DNA of 64,000 bases, from positions 1-64,000 of the forward strand of contig CAKUHA010000001.1 in the NCBI GenBank assembly GCA_934655755.1. Reading direction: 5' to 3'. The position numbers and the translations under genes are program-made. The notes beneath the pieces were generated by a model. That model ran no database searches, had not been told where the DNA came from, and saw nothing but the letters and a program-made list of their open reading frames with translations. The DNA is from an uncultured Collinsella sp. (lineage in GTDB: Bacteria; Actinomycetota; Coriobacteriia; Coriobacteriales; Coriobacteriaceae). Shown one piece after another: positions 43,371 to 50,145 of the stretch. Numbering within the stretch: position 1 is the first letter of the stretch; each line of letters opens with the position of its first letter.

Positions 43371-44117
43371 ATGAATGAGTGGAATGACATAGCGGTTTTG
43401 ACGCCACCGAGCGATATCGACATCGCCACGGTGCCTGCGCTGCGCCGACGGTTAGATGCTTTGATCGACCGCGGCGTGCGTCGCGTTGTCATAAATTGTC
43501 AAACTGTTGGCTTTATCGACTCGACAGGTTTGGCGTTCCTGCTTACGCGCGCCCGAGAACTCATGAGGCGAGAGGGCCTGCTTTCGCTTGTCAATGCGTC
43601 CGACGAGGTCGTTCGCTTTTTGGAAATTGCCCGTCTTGTCGATATCCTTCATGTTGCGGGTCCGGCACGGGAGTCGATTCCCGCCATTCCGGTGGGGGAG
43701 TTGCCGCGCTGGAGCAAGAGCGTCGAGGTGCGTCAGGGTATCGAGAACCTTCCACATTATCGGCACCGTATTGCCGAGCTCCTCGAGTCGCTTCCGTTAC
43801 GCCGCGACGAGCGCTACGACGTCGCATTGGCATCGGGAGAGGCGCTGGGCAATGCCTATGACCACGCTGGCGGTATCGGCTGTGTCCTGACGGTTCAGGC
43901 CTATGGCGACCGTGTCGTAATTGAGGTTGTCGATCGCGGGGCGGGCTATTCGATCGACGGGTTGAGCGAGCCGGTTGCGACCGAGGAGCGTGGGCGCGGT
44001 ATCAAGCTTATGCGCATGCTGGTCGACAACGTGGAGGTTGCCCGTCGTACGGACGGTGCCGGCACGCGCGTTCGGATGGTAAAGCTGTTTAGCGGAGCAT
44101 TGGAATCGTGCGCCTAG
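43371..44117 (+). CDS. Fused anti-anti-sigma (STAS) and anti-sigma serine kinase
   Basis: The 248-residue protein joins two domains that are usually separate. Residues about 5-100 form a STAS domain with the phosphorylation site FIDSTGLAFLL (Ser51). Residues about 115-245 form an RsbW/SpoIIAB-type GHKL ATPase: N-box EALGNAYDHA (Glu157, Asn161, His165), G1 box VVDRGAGYS (from Asp188) and G2 box ERGRGIKLMRMLVD. The kinase half would normally phosphorylate the STAS serine and bind a sigma factor. The start ATG at 43371 has a GGGGA site about 11 bases before it. It lies 81 bases after the phosphatase gene. No sigma gene is near, so the output target is unknown. Confidence 0.88.
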   Translation: MNEWNDIAVLTPPSDIDIATVPALRRRLDALIDRGVRRVVINCQTVGFIDSTGLAFLLTRARELMRREGLLSLVNASDEVVRFLEIARLVDILHVAGPARESIPAIPVGELPRWSKSVEVRQGIENLPHYRHRIAELLESLPLRRDERYDVALASGEALGNAYDHAGGIGCVLTVQAYGDRVVIEVVDRGAGYSIDGLSEPVATEERGRGIKLMRMLVDNVEVARRTDGAGTRVRMVKLFSGALESCA

Positions 44118-44162
44118 TACATCGTTTTGGCATGTTTACCTGCCAAGAGCTTGTACTGGACA

Positions 44163-44210
44163 ACTTTTTTGAAAAAAGTACTTGCGTCTTTTGGGCAACT
44201 CGCGTAAATT
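44163..44210 (+). promoter_or_regulatory. tRNA-Gly/Cys/Gly promoter with A/T palindrome
   Basis: ACTTTTTTGAAAAAAGT (44163-44179) is followed by TTGCGT (44182-44187) and, after 17 bases, TAAATT (44205-44210). It lies 13 bases before the first tRNA-Gly. The arrangement matches that before tRNA-Leu. Confidence 0.78.
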
Positions 44211-44222
44211 AATAACCCGCAA

Positions 44223-44298
44223 GCGGACATGGCTCAGTTGGTAGAGCACAACCTTGCCAAGGTTGGGGTCGCGGGTTCGAGCCCCGTTGTCCGCTCCA
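44223..44298 (+). tRNA. tRNA-Gly(GCC), copy 1
   Basis: The acceptor stem GCGGACA/TGTCCGC, anticodon loop TTGCCAA (anticodon GCC), T-loop GGTTCGAGCC and encoded CCA are all present. The sequence is identical to copies 2 and 3. Confidence 0.97.
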
Positions 44299-44308
44299 TT
44301 GCATTTCC

Positions 44309-44332
44309 GGACCGTCTCAAGCGGTCCTTTTT
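44309..44332 (+). terminator. Hairpin between tRNA-Gly and tRNA-Cys
   Basis: GGACCG and CGGTCC with a 7-nt loop, followed by five T. It may partly terminate or aid processing between the two tRNAs. Confidence 0.8.
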
Positions 44333-44333
44333 C

Positions 44334-44407
44334 GGCGAAGTGGCCAAGTGGTAAGGCAGAGGCCTGCAAAGCCTTTACCCCCGGTTCGAATCCGGGCTTC
44401 GCCTCCA
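44334..44407 (+). tRNA. tRNA-Cys(GCA)
   Basis: The acceptor stem GGCGAAG/CTTCGCC, anticodon loop CTGCAAA (anticodon GCA), T-loop GGTTCGAATCC and encoded CCA are present. Confidence 0.97.
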
Positions 44408-44416
44408 GGCAACATC

Positions 44417-44444
44417 CGGGCGCTCCGGCGCCCGTTTTGTTTTA
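44417..44444 (+). terminator. Terminator after tRNA-Cys
   Basis: CGGGCGC-TCCG-GCGCCCG followed by TTTTGTTTT, a stable intrinsic terminator just before the second tRNA-Gly. Confidence 0.9.
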
Positions 44445-44449
44445 CATAT

Positions 44450-44525
44450 GCGGACATGGCTCAGTTGGTAGAGCACAACCTTGCCAAGGTTGGGGTCGCG
44501 GGTTCGAGCCCCGTTGTCCGCTCCA
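44450..44525 (+). tRNA. tRNA-Gly(GCC), copy 2
   Basis: All positions match copy 1 at 44223. It lies after the terminator that follows tRNA-Cys and shows no strong promoter of its own. Confidence 0.96.
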
Positions 44526-44533
44526 AACGCAAC

Positions 44534-44563
44534 AGCCCGACTACCAAGGTAGCCGGGCTTTTT
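44534..44563 (+). terminator. Terminator after tRNA-Gly copy 2
   Basis: AGCCCGACTACC and GGTAGCCGGGCT pair with one internal mismatch, followed by TTTTT. Confidence 0.88.
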
Positions 44564-44587
44564 CGTACCCATTGCATGGGCTTGAAC

Positions 44588-44606
44588 CCGAGAGGGAGCG
44601 AGCGTT
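44588..44606 (+). repeat. 19-base direct repeat, unit 1
   Basis: CCGAGAGGGAGCGAGCGTT occurs here and again at 44934-44952, 346 bases apart. Flanking bases on the left are also similar (GAAC versus GAAA). Confidence 0.8.
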
Positions 44607-44694
44607 AAGCAAACGCGGAGCGTTTGTAGCGAGCTGGCGAGGGCGCCGGCAGGCGGCCGAAGCCGGTGCGTATTTGCGAAGCAAATGCGCAGAT

Positions 44695-44712
44695 GCCCCG
44701 TTGTCCGCTCCA
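44695..44712 (+). pseudogene. tRNA-Gly 3'-end remnant
   Basis: Eighteen bases, GCCCCGTTGTCCGCTCCA, match the 3' end of the tRNA-Gly(GCC) genes including the encoded CCA. The 5' two-thirds of a tRNA is absent. A good terminator follows, as after the intact genes, so this is probably the tail of a disrupted fourth copy. Confidence 0.8.
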
Positions 44713-44720
44713 ACTATGTT

Positions 44721-44747
44721 ACGCGGTTCTAACGAACCGCGTTTTTT
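44721..44747 (+). terminator. Terminator after the tRNA remnant
   Basis: ACGCGGTTC-TAAC-GAACCGCGT followed by TTTTTT, a perfect 9-bp stem. Confidence 0.9.
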
Positions 44748-44758
44748 GTTGACGCTGC

Positions 44759-44858
44759 GCGAGCCCCGGGCACCCCATCTTGCCCCTCAATCGTCGGTCG
44801 CGTACATAAAGTACGCTTCCCTCCTCTTTCACGGCAACCTGGGGCACCCGGAGCTCGC
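44759..44858 (-). repeat. Structured intergenic repeat, copy 2
   Basis: Read on the minus strand, the inner core (GTGAAAGAGGAG, then GAAGCGTACTT, GTACGCGA, CGACG and TTGA) matches copy 1 at 25909-26006. The outer arms differ in sequence but pair over about 24 positions with U-G wobbles and a 2-nt internal loop at the same places as in copy 1. The closing loop here is TTTAT-like rather than UUCG. Confidence 0.85.
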
Positions 44859-44933
44859 TCGCTGTCGTGGCCTGGGGAGTGAGTCTTCCATTCTTTTCGC
44901 CTCATTGGTCAATCCGCTCCAGGGGGCTCGAAA

Positions 44934-44952
44934 CCGAGAGGGAGCGAGCGTT
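44934..44952 (+). repeat. 19-base direct repeat, unit 2
   Basis: Second copy of the 19-base repeat found at 44588-44606, here about 95 bases before the GH13 start codon. Confidence 0.8.
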
Positions 44953-45045
44953 TTGGGGCGTGGGTGGGGCGTTGTTTGCCGCGACCGTCTGCCTTGGGCG
45001 TATCATCGTGGGCATCTAAATCTCGTTGCAAGGGAGATGCGCCCC

Positions 45046-46779
45046 ATGGCTACAGAAATAACCTCTTCGCGCTCGTGGATGTCCGATGCGGCGATCTATC
45101 AGATCTACCCGCGCTCGTTTAAGGATTCGACTGGTACGGGCTTGGGCGATATTGCGGGCATCATCCAGCAGATGGACTATCTTGAGCGGCTGGGCATCGA
45201 GGCCATATGGCTGAGCCCGTTCTACCCATCGCCGCTTGTCGACGGCGGCTATGATGTGGCGGACTACTGCGATATCGACCCGCGTCTTGGCTCGCTTGAC
45301 GACTTCGATGATATGGTCACTGCTGCCCACGAGCGCGACATCAAGGTCATCGTCGACATCGTGCCCAACCACTCATCCGATCAGCACCCCTGGTTCAAAG
45401 CTGCTCTTGCCGCCGGCCCCGGATCGCCCGAGCGCGCCCGGTATATCTTTCGCGATGGTCGAGGCGAGCATGGCGAGCTGCCTCCCACCAATTGGAATGC
45501 CAACTTTGGCGGACCCGCCTGGACACGTGTTGCGGACGGTCAGTGGTATCTGCATATGTTTACGCCCGAGCAGCCCGATTTTGACTGGTCATGCCCCGAG
45601 GTCCACACATTCTTCTGCGACGTCCTCGCGTTTTGGAGCGATCGTGGCGTCGATGGCTTCCGTATCGATGTGGCACACGGTCTCGCCAAGGACCTCGATC
45701 GCGATGATCTCGACCGGTGGCATCTCGCCGAGGGCGATGACATGGTTGACGACGGTACCCATCCGCTGTGGGACCGCAACGAGGTCCACGAGATCTATCG
45801 CGAGTGGCGCCGCGTATTCGACCGCTATGATCCGCCGCGTAGTGCCGTTGCCGAGGCGTGGGTGCTGCCCGAGCGCCAGCATCTCTATGCGCGCCCCAGC
45901 GAGCTTGGCCAAACGTTCAACTTTGAGTTTGCCAAGGCCACTTGGACCTATGATGACATGCATACCGCAATCGAGGAGGGCCTGAAGGCGGCCGTCGAAT
46001 CCGATTCTGCTTCGACTTGGGTGCTCTCCAACCATGATGTGCCGCGCGTGGCGACGCGCTATGCCCTGCCGCAGATCAAGGCGACGCGCTACCACCAGAT
46101 TGCGCTCGACTGGCTCTTGCGTGACGGGTCGTCTTATGACGAGAACCGTGAGCTCGGCGAGCGCCGCGCACGGGCGGCCCTTTTGCTCGAGCTGGCGCTT
46201 CCGGGCTCGGCATACGTGTATCAGGGTGAGGAGCTCGGCCTTTTTGAGGTGGCTGATATCCCGTGGTCTGCACTCGAAGATCCCAGTGCAACCAATACAC
46301 ATGGACCGAAACGCGAGAAGGGGCGCGACGGTTGCCGTGTGCCTCTGCCGTGGGCGACGGCGGACGAGCCCGCACAGGGCGGATCGTTTGGGTTCTCGCC
46401 GGCGGGCGCCAATGCGGCGCCTCATCTGCCGCAGCCTGCGTGGTTTTCCGACTACGCTGTCGATAGGGAAGAAGCGGACCCGGCATCGATGCTCGCGCTC
46501 TATCGCAAGGCCCTCTGGCTGCGGCGCAAGTTGCGCGGGTGCACCAACGATCTTGCGTGGCTCGATCTCGACGGGCGCACCGGTCTTGCGGATGGTGCCG
46601 AGGGTGCCGAGGGCGGCGTTATCGCCTATCGCCGTGACAACGGCTGGGCGTGTGTGACGAACTTCGGCGCAGCGCCCGTGGAGCTGCCGGCGGGTAAGGT
46701 CCTGCTTACCTCATCGCCGCTTTCTGGTGGCAAGCTCGCGCAGGACAGTTCGGCCTGGATTATGCTCGGCGAGCTGTAG
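45046..46779 (+). CDS. GH13 alpha-glucosidase / oligo-1,6-glucosidase
   Basis: This is an intracellular glycoside hydrolase of family 13 that probably releases glucose from isomalto- or malto-oligosaccharides. The 577-residue protein has the opening AAIYQIYPRSFKDSTGTGLGD, IVDIVPNHSSDQHPWF, the nucleophile in GFRIDVAHG (Asp208), the acid/base in AVAEAWVLPE (Glu270) and the stabiliser in LSNHDVPR (Asp331). It lacks a signal peptide. ATG 45046 is used because AGGGAG is 9 bases upstream; ATG 45037 lies too close. The open frame runs far upstream through the tRNA genes, which is not real coding. It lies alone between two identical tRNA-Gly genes. Confidence 0.93.
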   Translation: MATEITSSRSWMSDAAIYQIYPRSFKDSTGTGLGDIAGIIQQMDYLERLGIEAIWLSPFYPSPLVDGGYDVADYCDIDPRLGSLDDFDDMVTAAHERDIKVIVDIVPNHSSDQHPWFKAALAAGPGSPERARYIFRDGRGEHGELPPTNWNANFGGPAWTRVADGQWYLHMFTPEQPDFDWSCPEVHTFFCDVLAFWSDRGVDGFRIDVAHGLAKDLDRDDLDRWHLAEGDDMVDDGTHPLWDRNEVHEIYREWRRVFDRYDPPRSAVAEAWVLPERQHLYARPSELGQTFNFEFAKATWTYDDMHTAIEEGLKAAVESDSASTWVLSNHDVPRVATRYALPQIKATRYHQIALDWLLRDGSSYDENRELGERRARAALLLELALPGSAYVYQGEELGLFEVADIPWSALEDPSATNTHGPKREKGRDGCRVPLPWATADEPAQGGSFGFSPAGANAAPHLPQPAWFSDYAVDREEADPASMLALYRKALWLRRKLRGCTNDLAWLDLDGRTGLADGAEGAEGGVIAYRRDNGWACVTNFGAAPVELPAGKVLLTSSPLSGGKLAQDSSAWIMLGEL

Positions 46780-46852
46780 GGGGCATCTTGTCGTGAGCCT
46801 ACGTTTGCCTGCGTCTTTCGTGCCGGCCGATGCCTTCGCGAGGGGATCGCAA

Positions 46853-46900
46853 AACTTTTCAAAAAAAGTTCTTGCATAGGATGCGGGTATCACGTAAAAT
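46853..46900 (+). promoter_or_regulatory. tRNA-Gly/Val promoter with A/T palindrome
   Basis: AACTTTTCAAAAAAAGTT (46853-46870) is followed by TTGCAT (46872-46877) and, after 17 bases, TAAAAT (46895-46900). It is the third instance of this arrangement in the window. Confidence 0.78.
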
Positions 46901-46912
46901 TAATCCTCGTAA

Positions 46913-46988
46913 GCGGACATGGCTCAGTTGGTAGAGCACAACCTTGCCAAGGTTGGGGTCGCGGGTTCGAGCCCCGTTGTCCGCTCCA
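46913..46988 (+). tRNA. tRNA-Gly(GCC), copy 3
   Basis: Identical to the copies at 44223 and 44450, with encoded CCA. It heads a two-tRNA transcript with tRNA-Val. Confidence 0.97.
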
Positions 46989-46991
46989 TTT

Positions 46992-47066
46992 GGGCGTTTA
47001 GCTCAGGGGGAGAGCGCTTCCCTGACACGGAAGAGGTCAGAAGTTCAAATCTTCTAACGCCCACCA
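46992..47066 (+). tRNA. tRNA-Val(GAC)
   Basis: The acceptor stem GGGCGTT/AACGCCC, anticodon stem CTTCC/GGAAG with loop CTGACAC (anticodon GAC), T-loop GTTCAAATC and encoded CCA are present. Only 3 bases separate it from tRNA-Gly. Confidence 0.96.
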
Positions 47067-47074
47067 AATGTTCG

Positions 47075-47110
47075 CAGCTCAGAGGCTATGTCTCTGGGCT
47101 GTTTTGTTTT
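47075..47110 (+). terminator. Terminator after tRNA-Val
   Basis: CAGCTCAGAG pairs with CTCTGGGCTG (one wobble), followed by TTTTGTTTT. Confidence 0.85.
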
Positions 47111-47223
47111 ATGCCGCCATAACGTGCCACCAAATCGCCACCAAAAGGTATCTCGATTCATGTAGGAACGGTTCTGAGCGTCTGTTTGGCCTTGTCATCT
47201 CGATCGAGTGGGGGTTGACCATT

Positions 47224-47853
47224 TTGAAGACAACAGTGCATCTTGTTGACGTTTCCACGATTGATCCCGGCGAGACCGTTGATATGGCATCAATCGCGGG
47301 CCGCTATGCCTTGCGTGCCTCCAATGGGAATCTCCCAATTGCGTCTCGGAGGGAAGCTGCCGGCGTGGGTTTGCTTCTTCGAGATGCCTTGGGTGTCTTC
47401 GATGACACCCAACTTGCATGTTCCGCTTTCGGCAAGATCGAGCTTGCGGATGGGGAGGCCCCCTCTATTTCCATTTCACACGGTGGGGGCGTGGCCATCC
47501 TCGCTGTTTCCGATGTTGCTCGATCGGTCGGAGGTCCTATTGGTGCGGACATCGAATCAGTTGATGAGATTGCGTCCGTTGCGGTTGAGCGTATGGCGAG
47601 TCCAAGGGAATGGGCGTGGATTGACGCTGCAGCCGATTCACGGGAACATGCCTTTCGGTTATGTCAGGTTTGGACGCGTATCGAAGCCATCCTGAAGGCG
47701 GAAGGCACTGGCTTTTCAATCGATCCTCGCAACGATGGGTTGCCGAGCGGGTGGGTTGCTTCCTCGGTTGTATTCGGTCGCTGCGTCATTTCTTGCGCGG
47801 CACGCTCTACGCCTCGTATCGTCGTCAAGGAGCATGCCTTTCGGGTAGCATAG
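47224..47853 (+). CDS. Sfp-type 4'-phosphopantetheinyl transferase
   Basis: This enzyme would attach the phosphopantetheine arm of CoA to a carrier-protein serine. The 209-residue protein has the metal-binding motif GADIESVDEI (Asp109, Glu111), SISHGGGVAILAVS before it, the ERMASPREWAWI segment, and the VWTRIEAILKAEGTGF motif (residues 149-164). In typical family members this reads WTxKEAxxK; here the first Lys is Ile153 while Glu154 and Lys158 are kept. The start is uncertain: TTG 47224 has a GGGGG site 9 bases before it, and no ATG is well placed. The gene lies 28 bases before a TetR gene and 3 kb before an acyl carrier protein gene, its likely substrate. Confidence 0.8.
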   Translation: MKTTVHLVDVSTIDPGETVDMASIAGRYALRASNGNLPIASRREAAGVGLLLRDALGVFDDTQLACSAFGKIELADGEAPSISISHGGGVAILAVSDVARSVGGPIGADIESVDEIASVAVERMASPREWAWIDAAADSREHAFRLCQVWTRIEAILKAEGTGFSIDPRNDGLPSGWVASSVVFGRCVISCAARSTPRIVVKEHAFRVA

Positions 47854-47881
47854 AAGCCATTCACCAGTGGGGGAGGCCGCT

Positions 47882-48499
47882 ATGTCACTGAACGCAAAAA
47901 ACGATATTGCTTCGCGAATCGAGGATGCCGTCTTTGAACTTATGGCGACAACTCCGGTGCAGTCGATTAAGGTGACTGATGTACTTCGCCTTGCCCATAC
48001 ATCCAAATCGACGTTCTATCGCTGCTATCGCTCTGTCGATGATGTGGTTAAACGTTTTGAAGATGAGCTGCTCCAGAATATGCGGGACATCAATGATGTT
48101 GCACTGGAGGCTCGTTTTGGTGATGCGCAGCTGGACCCTACGCCCACGATGATCAGGCGCATGGAGATCCTCAAGGCTAATCGCTCGAAAGTTTTGGCGC
48201 TTAATAGCGATAACGGTGATCCCGTGTTTGCTCACAAGGCAACGATCTTTATGCATGACTATTTTCGCAATCGGCTTCGTTCGACATTTTCCGATGAAAC
48301 GGACTTCGACCTGTATCTGGCCTTTGCGCTCGCGGGTCACCATAACCTCATTCAGTACTGGCTCGAGGCTCGGCCCGATCTTGAGGCGCGCACCGTTGCC
48401 GCTGCCCTCAATCGCATGTTCTACGCGCCGCTCTTTGTCGACGATACATCACATCATTGGCATCCACGTATTCCCGATTTTGAAAGGCCGGTCGCGTGA
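47882..48499 (+). CDS. TetR-family transcriptional regulator
   Basis: This is a probable ligand-responsive regulator. The 205-residue protein has an N-terminal TetR helix-turn-helix (SRIEDAVFELMATTPVQSIKVTDVLRLAHTSKSTFYRCYRSVDDVV, about residues 9-54). A helical C-terminal domain follows with the TetR_C-like run HKATIFMHDYFRNRLRSTF and an AGHHNLIQYWLEARPD segment. ATG 47882 is 6 bases after GGGGGAGG. It precedes the thiolase operon by 321 bases, with a strong terminator between, so it is likely autonomous and may control that operon. Confidence 0.88.
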   Translation: MSLNAKNDIASRIEDAVFELMATTPVQSIKVTDVLRLAHTSKSTFYRCYRSVDDVVKRFEDELLQNMRDINDVALEARFGDAQLDPTPTMIRRMEILKANRSKVLALNSDNGDPVFAHKATIFMHDYFRNRLRSTFSDETDFDLYLAFALAGHHNLIQYWLEARPDLEARTVAAALNRMFYAPLFVDDTSHHWHPRIPDFERPVA

Positions 48500-48605
48500 G
48501 CGGTCGATATTTGAGGATAAACGGTTGTAGCCAGGGTGATCTCTAGATATTCCAGCTCATAAGTTCAATAACTAAAAGCCTATTTACGTGCTATTTGAAA
48601 CGCCT

Positions 48606-48648
48606 AGCCCCTAAGTGTCCCATATGATGGGACACTTAGGGGCTTTTT
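48606..48648 (+). terminator. Terminator after the TetR gene (18-bp perfect stem)
   Basis: AGCCCCTAAGTGTCCCAT and its exact reverse complement flank a 3-base ATG loop, followed by TTTTT. The stem is unusually long and perfect. Confidence 0.93.
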
Positions 48649-48736
48649 GTCTTACGCGTTTCGTTCAGCCCCTCATAAACTAAAGCTACGTTCAAGAGAA
48701 CCACTGCAGTAGTTCAACGTGTGACGGCACAGAAAA

Positions 48737-48768
48737 GCCGCGAGCGCTCTCTCACCTTCGCTCGCGGC
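48737..48768. promoter_or_regulatory. 10-bp dyad before the thiolase operon
   Basis: GCCGCGAGCG (48737-48746) and CGCTCGCGGC (48759-48768) are perfect reverse complements with a 12-base centre. It may be a leader hairpin or a repressor site; no U run follows. Confidence 0.5.
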
Positions 48769-48795
48769 CGGACTGCGCCATCACTCCGTACACCT

Positions 48796-48814
48796 TCACA
48801 TGATTAGGATGTGA
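48796..48814. promoter_or_regulatory. Dyad TCACAT-N7-ATGTGA, candidate operator
   Basis: A 6-bp inverted repeat with a 7-base centre that overlaps the AGGA ribosome-site candidate of the thiolase gene. It could bind the upstream TetR protein or a CRP/FNR-type factor. Confidence 0.4.
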
Positions 48815-48820
48815 TATTCA

Positions 48821-50107
48821 GTGGTTACGCTCGGAAAGAACATGCGCAGCGTCTCGATTGTAGGCGTTGGCTGCACCCCGTTCAAGGATTTTGAGGAGCA
48901 CCCGGAGACCCAGGGTATCGGCGAGGGCGAGGCGTTTGGCTACGCGGCCCTCGAGGCAATTGCCGATGCCGGTCTTGAGCCCCGCGATGTGGACTATTTC
49001 TTCCATGGCAGCGCCAATCCTTACCTTGTTGGCGACTGCATTACCCCCAACATGCAGGTGGCCGACTGGTTCGGCGTTCGTGCGAAGGGCTCCGTCCACC
49101 ATTCTGAGGCTTGCTGCACGGGCTATGTCGCCCTTGAGCAGGCCGTGATGGCGGTTGCCTCCGGTGCCTACGACGTTGTCCTTACGGGTGCCTGCGACTT
49201 GGCTTCGACCCTTCCCGTCGAGCATATGCCCTCGCATATTCGCCAGGACTTTACGCTCGATGTCATGATTCCCTCACTCGATAAGATCTATGACCGCGCT
49301 TACGGTCGTCCGCTCGATGGCGCCTTCGGCGTGTCGTTCGACAACTGGATCAACGAGTATTCCATGCAGTATGACCTTACTGCAGATCAGATTGACGATG
49401 CCCTGAACGGTCTCACCAAGAGCCTTCGTCGCGGTGCCGTGCTCAATCCTCTCGCTTGGTATGAGACCACGGTCGAGGAGGATGCAAAGGCTGTAGGCTT
49501 CGATTCTGCTGACGAATACCTCAAGAGCATGTACAACCCGCGCGTTACGCAGTACCTGCGCGTTACCGGCTTTGAGAAGAAGTGCGACGGCGCAGCCGCC
49601 GTTGTCGTGATGCCTACCGAGAAGGCCAAGGCCATGGGTGTCCCGTACGCTCCGGTCGAGGTGCTGGGCACGGGCGCGTCTGCGGTCGAGGCGGGTCTGC
49701 TCCACAACGAGCACTGGGCTACCAAGGTTGCCGCCAAGCAGGTCTATGACCTTACCGGTGTGAACCCGGATGAAATCGATCTGTTTATGTGCAACGACTT
49801 CTTCCTGGCGTCCGAGATTGTTTCGGCCGAGGAGTGCGGCTATATCCCGCGCGGCGAGGCCTGGAAGTATGCCATTGAGGGTCGTACCGCATTTGATGGG
49901 GACAAACCTATCAACCCGCACGGCGGCCGTTGCAACTTCGGTCACGCCCATGGCGCATCTGGCCTTGCCGATATCGTCGAGGCCGTTAAGCAGATGCGTG
50001 GCGTCGCCGGTGCAACCCAGATGAAGAACGTCCCCGAGACGACCTTCCTGCGTGGCTTTGGCGGCTCCCAGAACGTTCGCTGCCAGATTCTTCGTACCGT
50101 CGCGTAG
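48821..50107 (+). CDS. SCP-x-type thiolase-like protein
   Basis: This is a thiolase-superfamily protein of the SCP-x/archaeal acetoacetyl-CoA-thiolase type. It makes or cleaves a C-C bond next to a thioester. The 428-residue protein has SVSIVGVGCTPF at the start, the region EACCTGYVALEQAVMAVASG with candidate nucleophile Cys98 or Cys99, and the C-terminal catalytic block NPHGG (365-369) with GHAHGASGLADIVEA. The next gene encodes a DUF35 protein, the known structural partner of this subfamily. GTG 48821 is the longest start; ATG 48842 (seven codons later) is an alternative. The substrate is unknown; the acyl carrier protein in the same operon suggests an ACP-bound acyl chain. Confidence 0.87.
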   Translation: MVTLGKNMRSVSIVGVGCTPFKDFEEHPETQGIGEGEAFGYAALEAIADAGLEPRDVDYFFHGSANPYLVGDCITPNMQVADWFGVRAKGSVHHSEACCTGYVALEQAVMAVASGAYDVVLTGACDLASTLPVEHMPSHIRQDFTLDVMIPSLDKIYDRAYGRPLDGAFGVSFDNWINEYSMQYDLTADQIDDALNGLTKSLRRGAVLNPLAWYETTVEEDAKAVGFDSADEYLKSMYNPRVTQYLRVTGFEKKCDGAAAVVVMPTEKAKAMGVPYAPVEVLGTGASAVEAGLLHNEHWATKVAAKQVYDLTGVNPDEIDLFMCNDFFLASEIVSAEECGYIPRGEAWKYAIEGRTAFDGDKPINPHGGRCNFGHAHGASGLADIVEAVKQMRGVAGATQMKNVPETTFLRGFGGSQNVRCQILRTVA

Positions 50108-50145
50108 TCGACCGCGGTTTTCGATTTCCCATAAGGAGTATTCTC

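Larger units (their letters stand above)
44526..45045. other. 520-base non-coding stretch with tRNA debris and repeats
   Basis: There is no convincing gene. It contains a terminator, a tRNA-Gly 3'-end remnant with its own terminator, two copies of a 19-base direct repeat, the second copy of the structured repeat on the minus strand, and the start region of the GH13 gene. It looks like a patchwork built by tRNA-associated rearrangement. Confidence 0.75.
48500..48820 (+). other. 321-base control region between TetR gene and thiolase operon
   Basis: There is no gene. It contains a long-stem terminator (48606-48648), a 10-bp dyad (48737-48768) and a smaller dyad overlapping the thiolase ribosome-site area (48796-48814). 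The operon promoter should be here but I see no convincing -35/-10 pair. Confidence 0.7.

Noticed and set aside
44911..44935. tRNA-like T-arm on the minus strand
   Set aside because: A short T-loop-like string is present but there is no matching acceptor, anticodon or D arm.
44254..45045. Upstream extension of the GH13 reading frame through the tRNA genes
   Set aside because: The extension crosses two tRNA genes, terminators and the structured repeat; the ribosome site and family N-terminus place the start at 45046.
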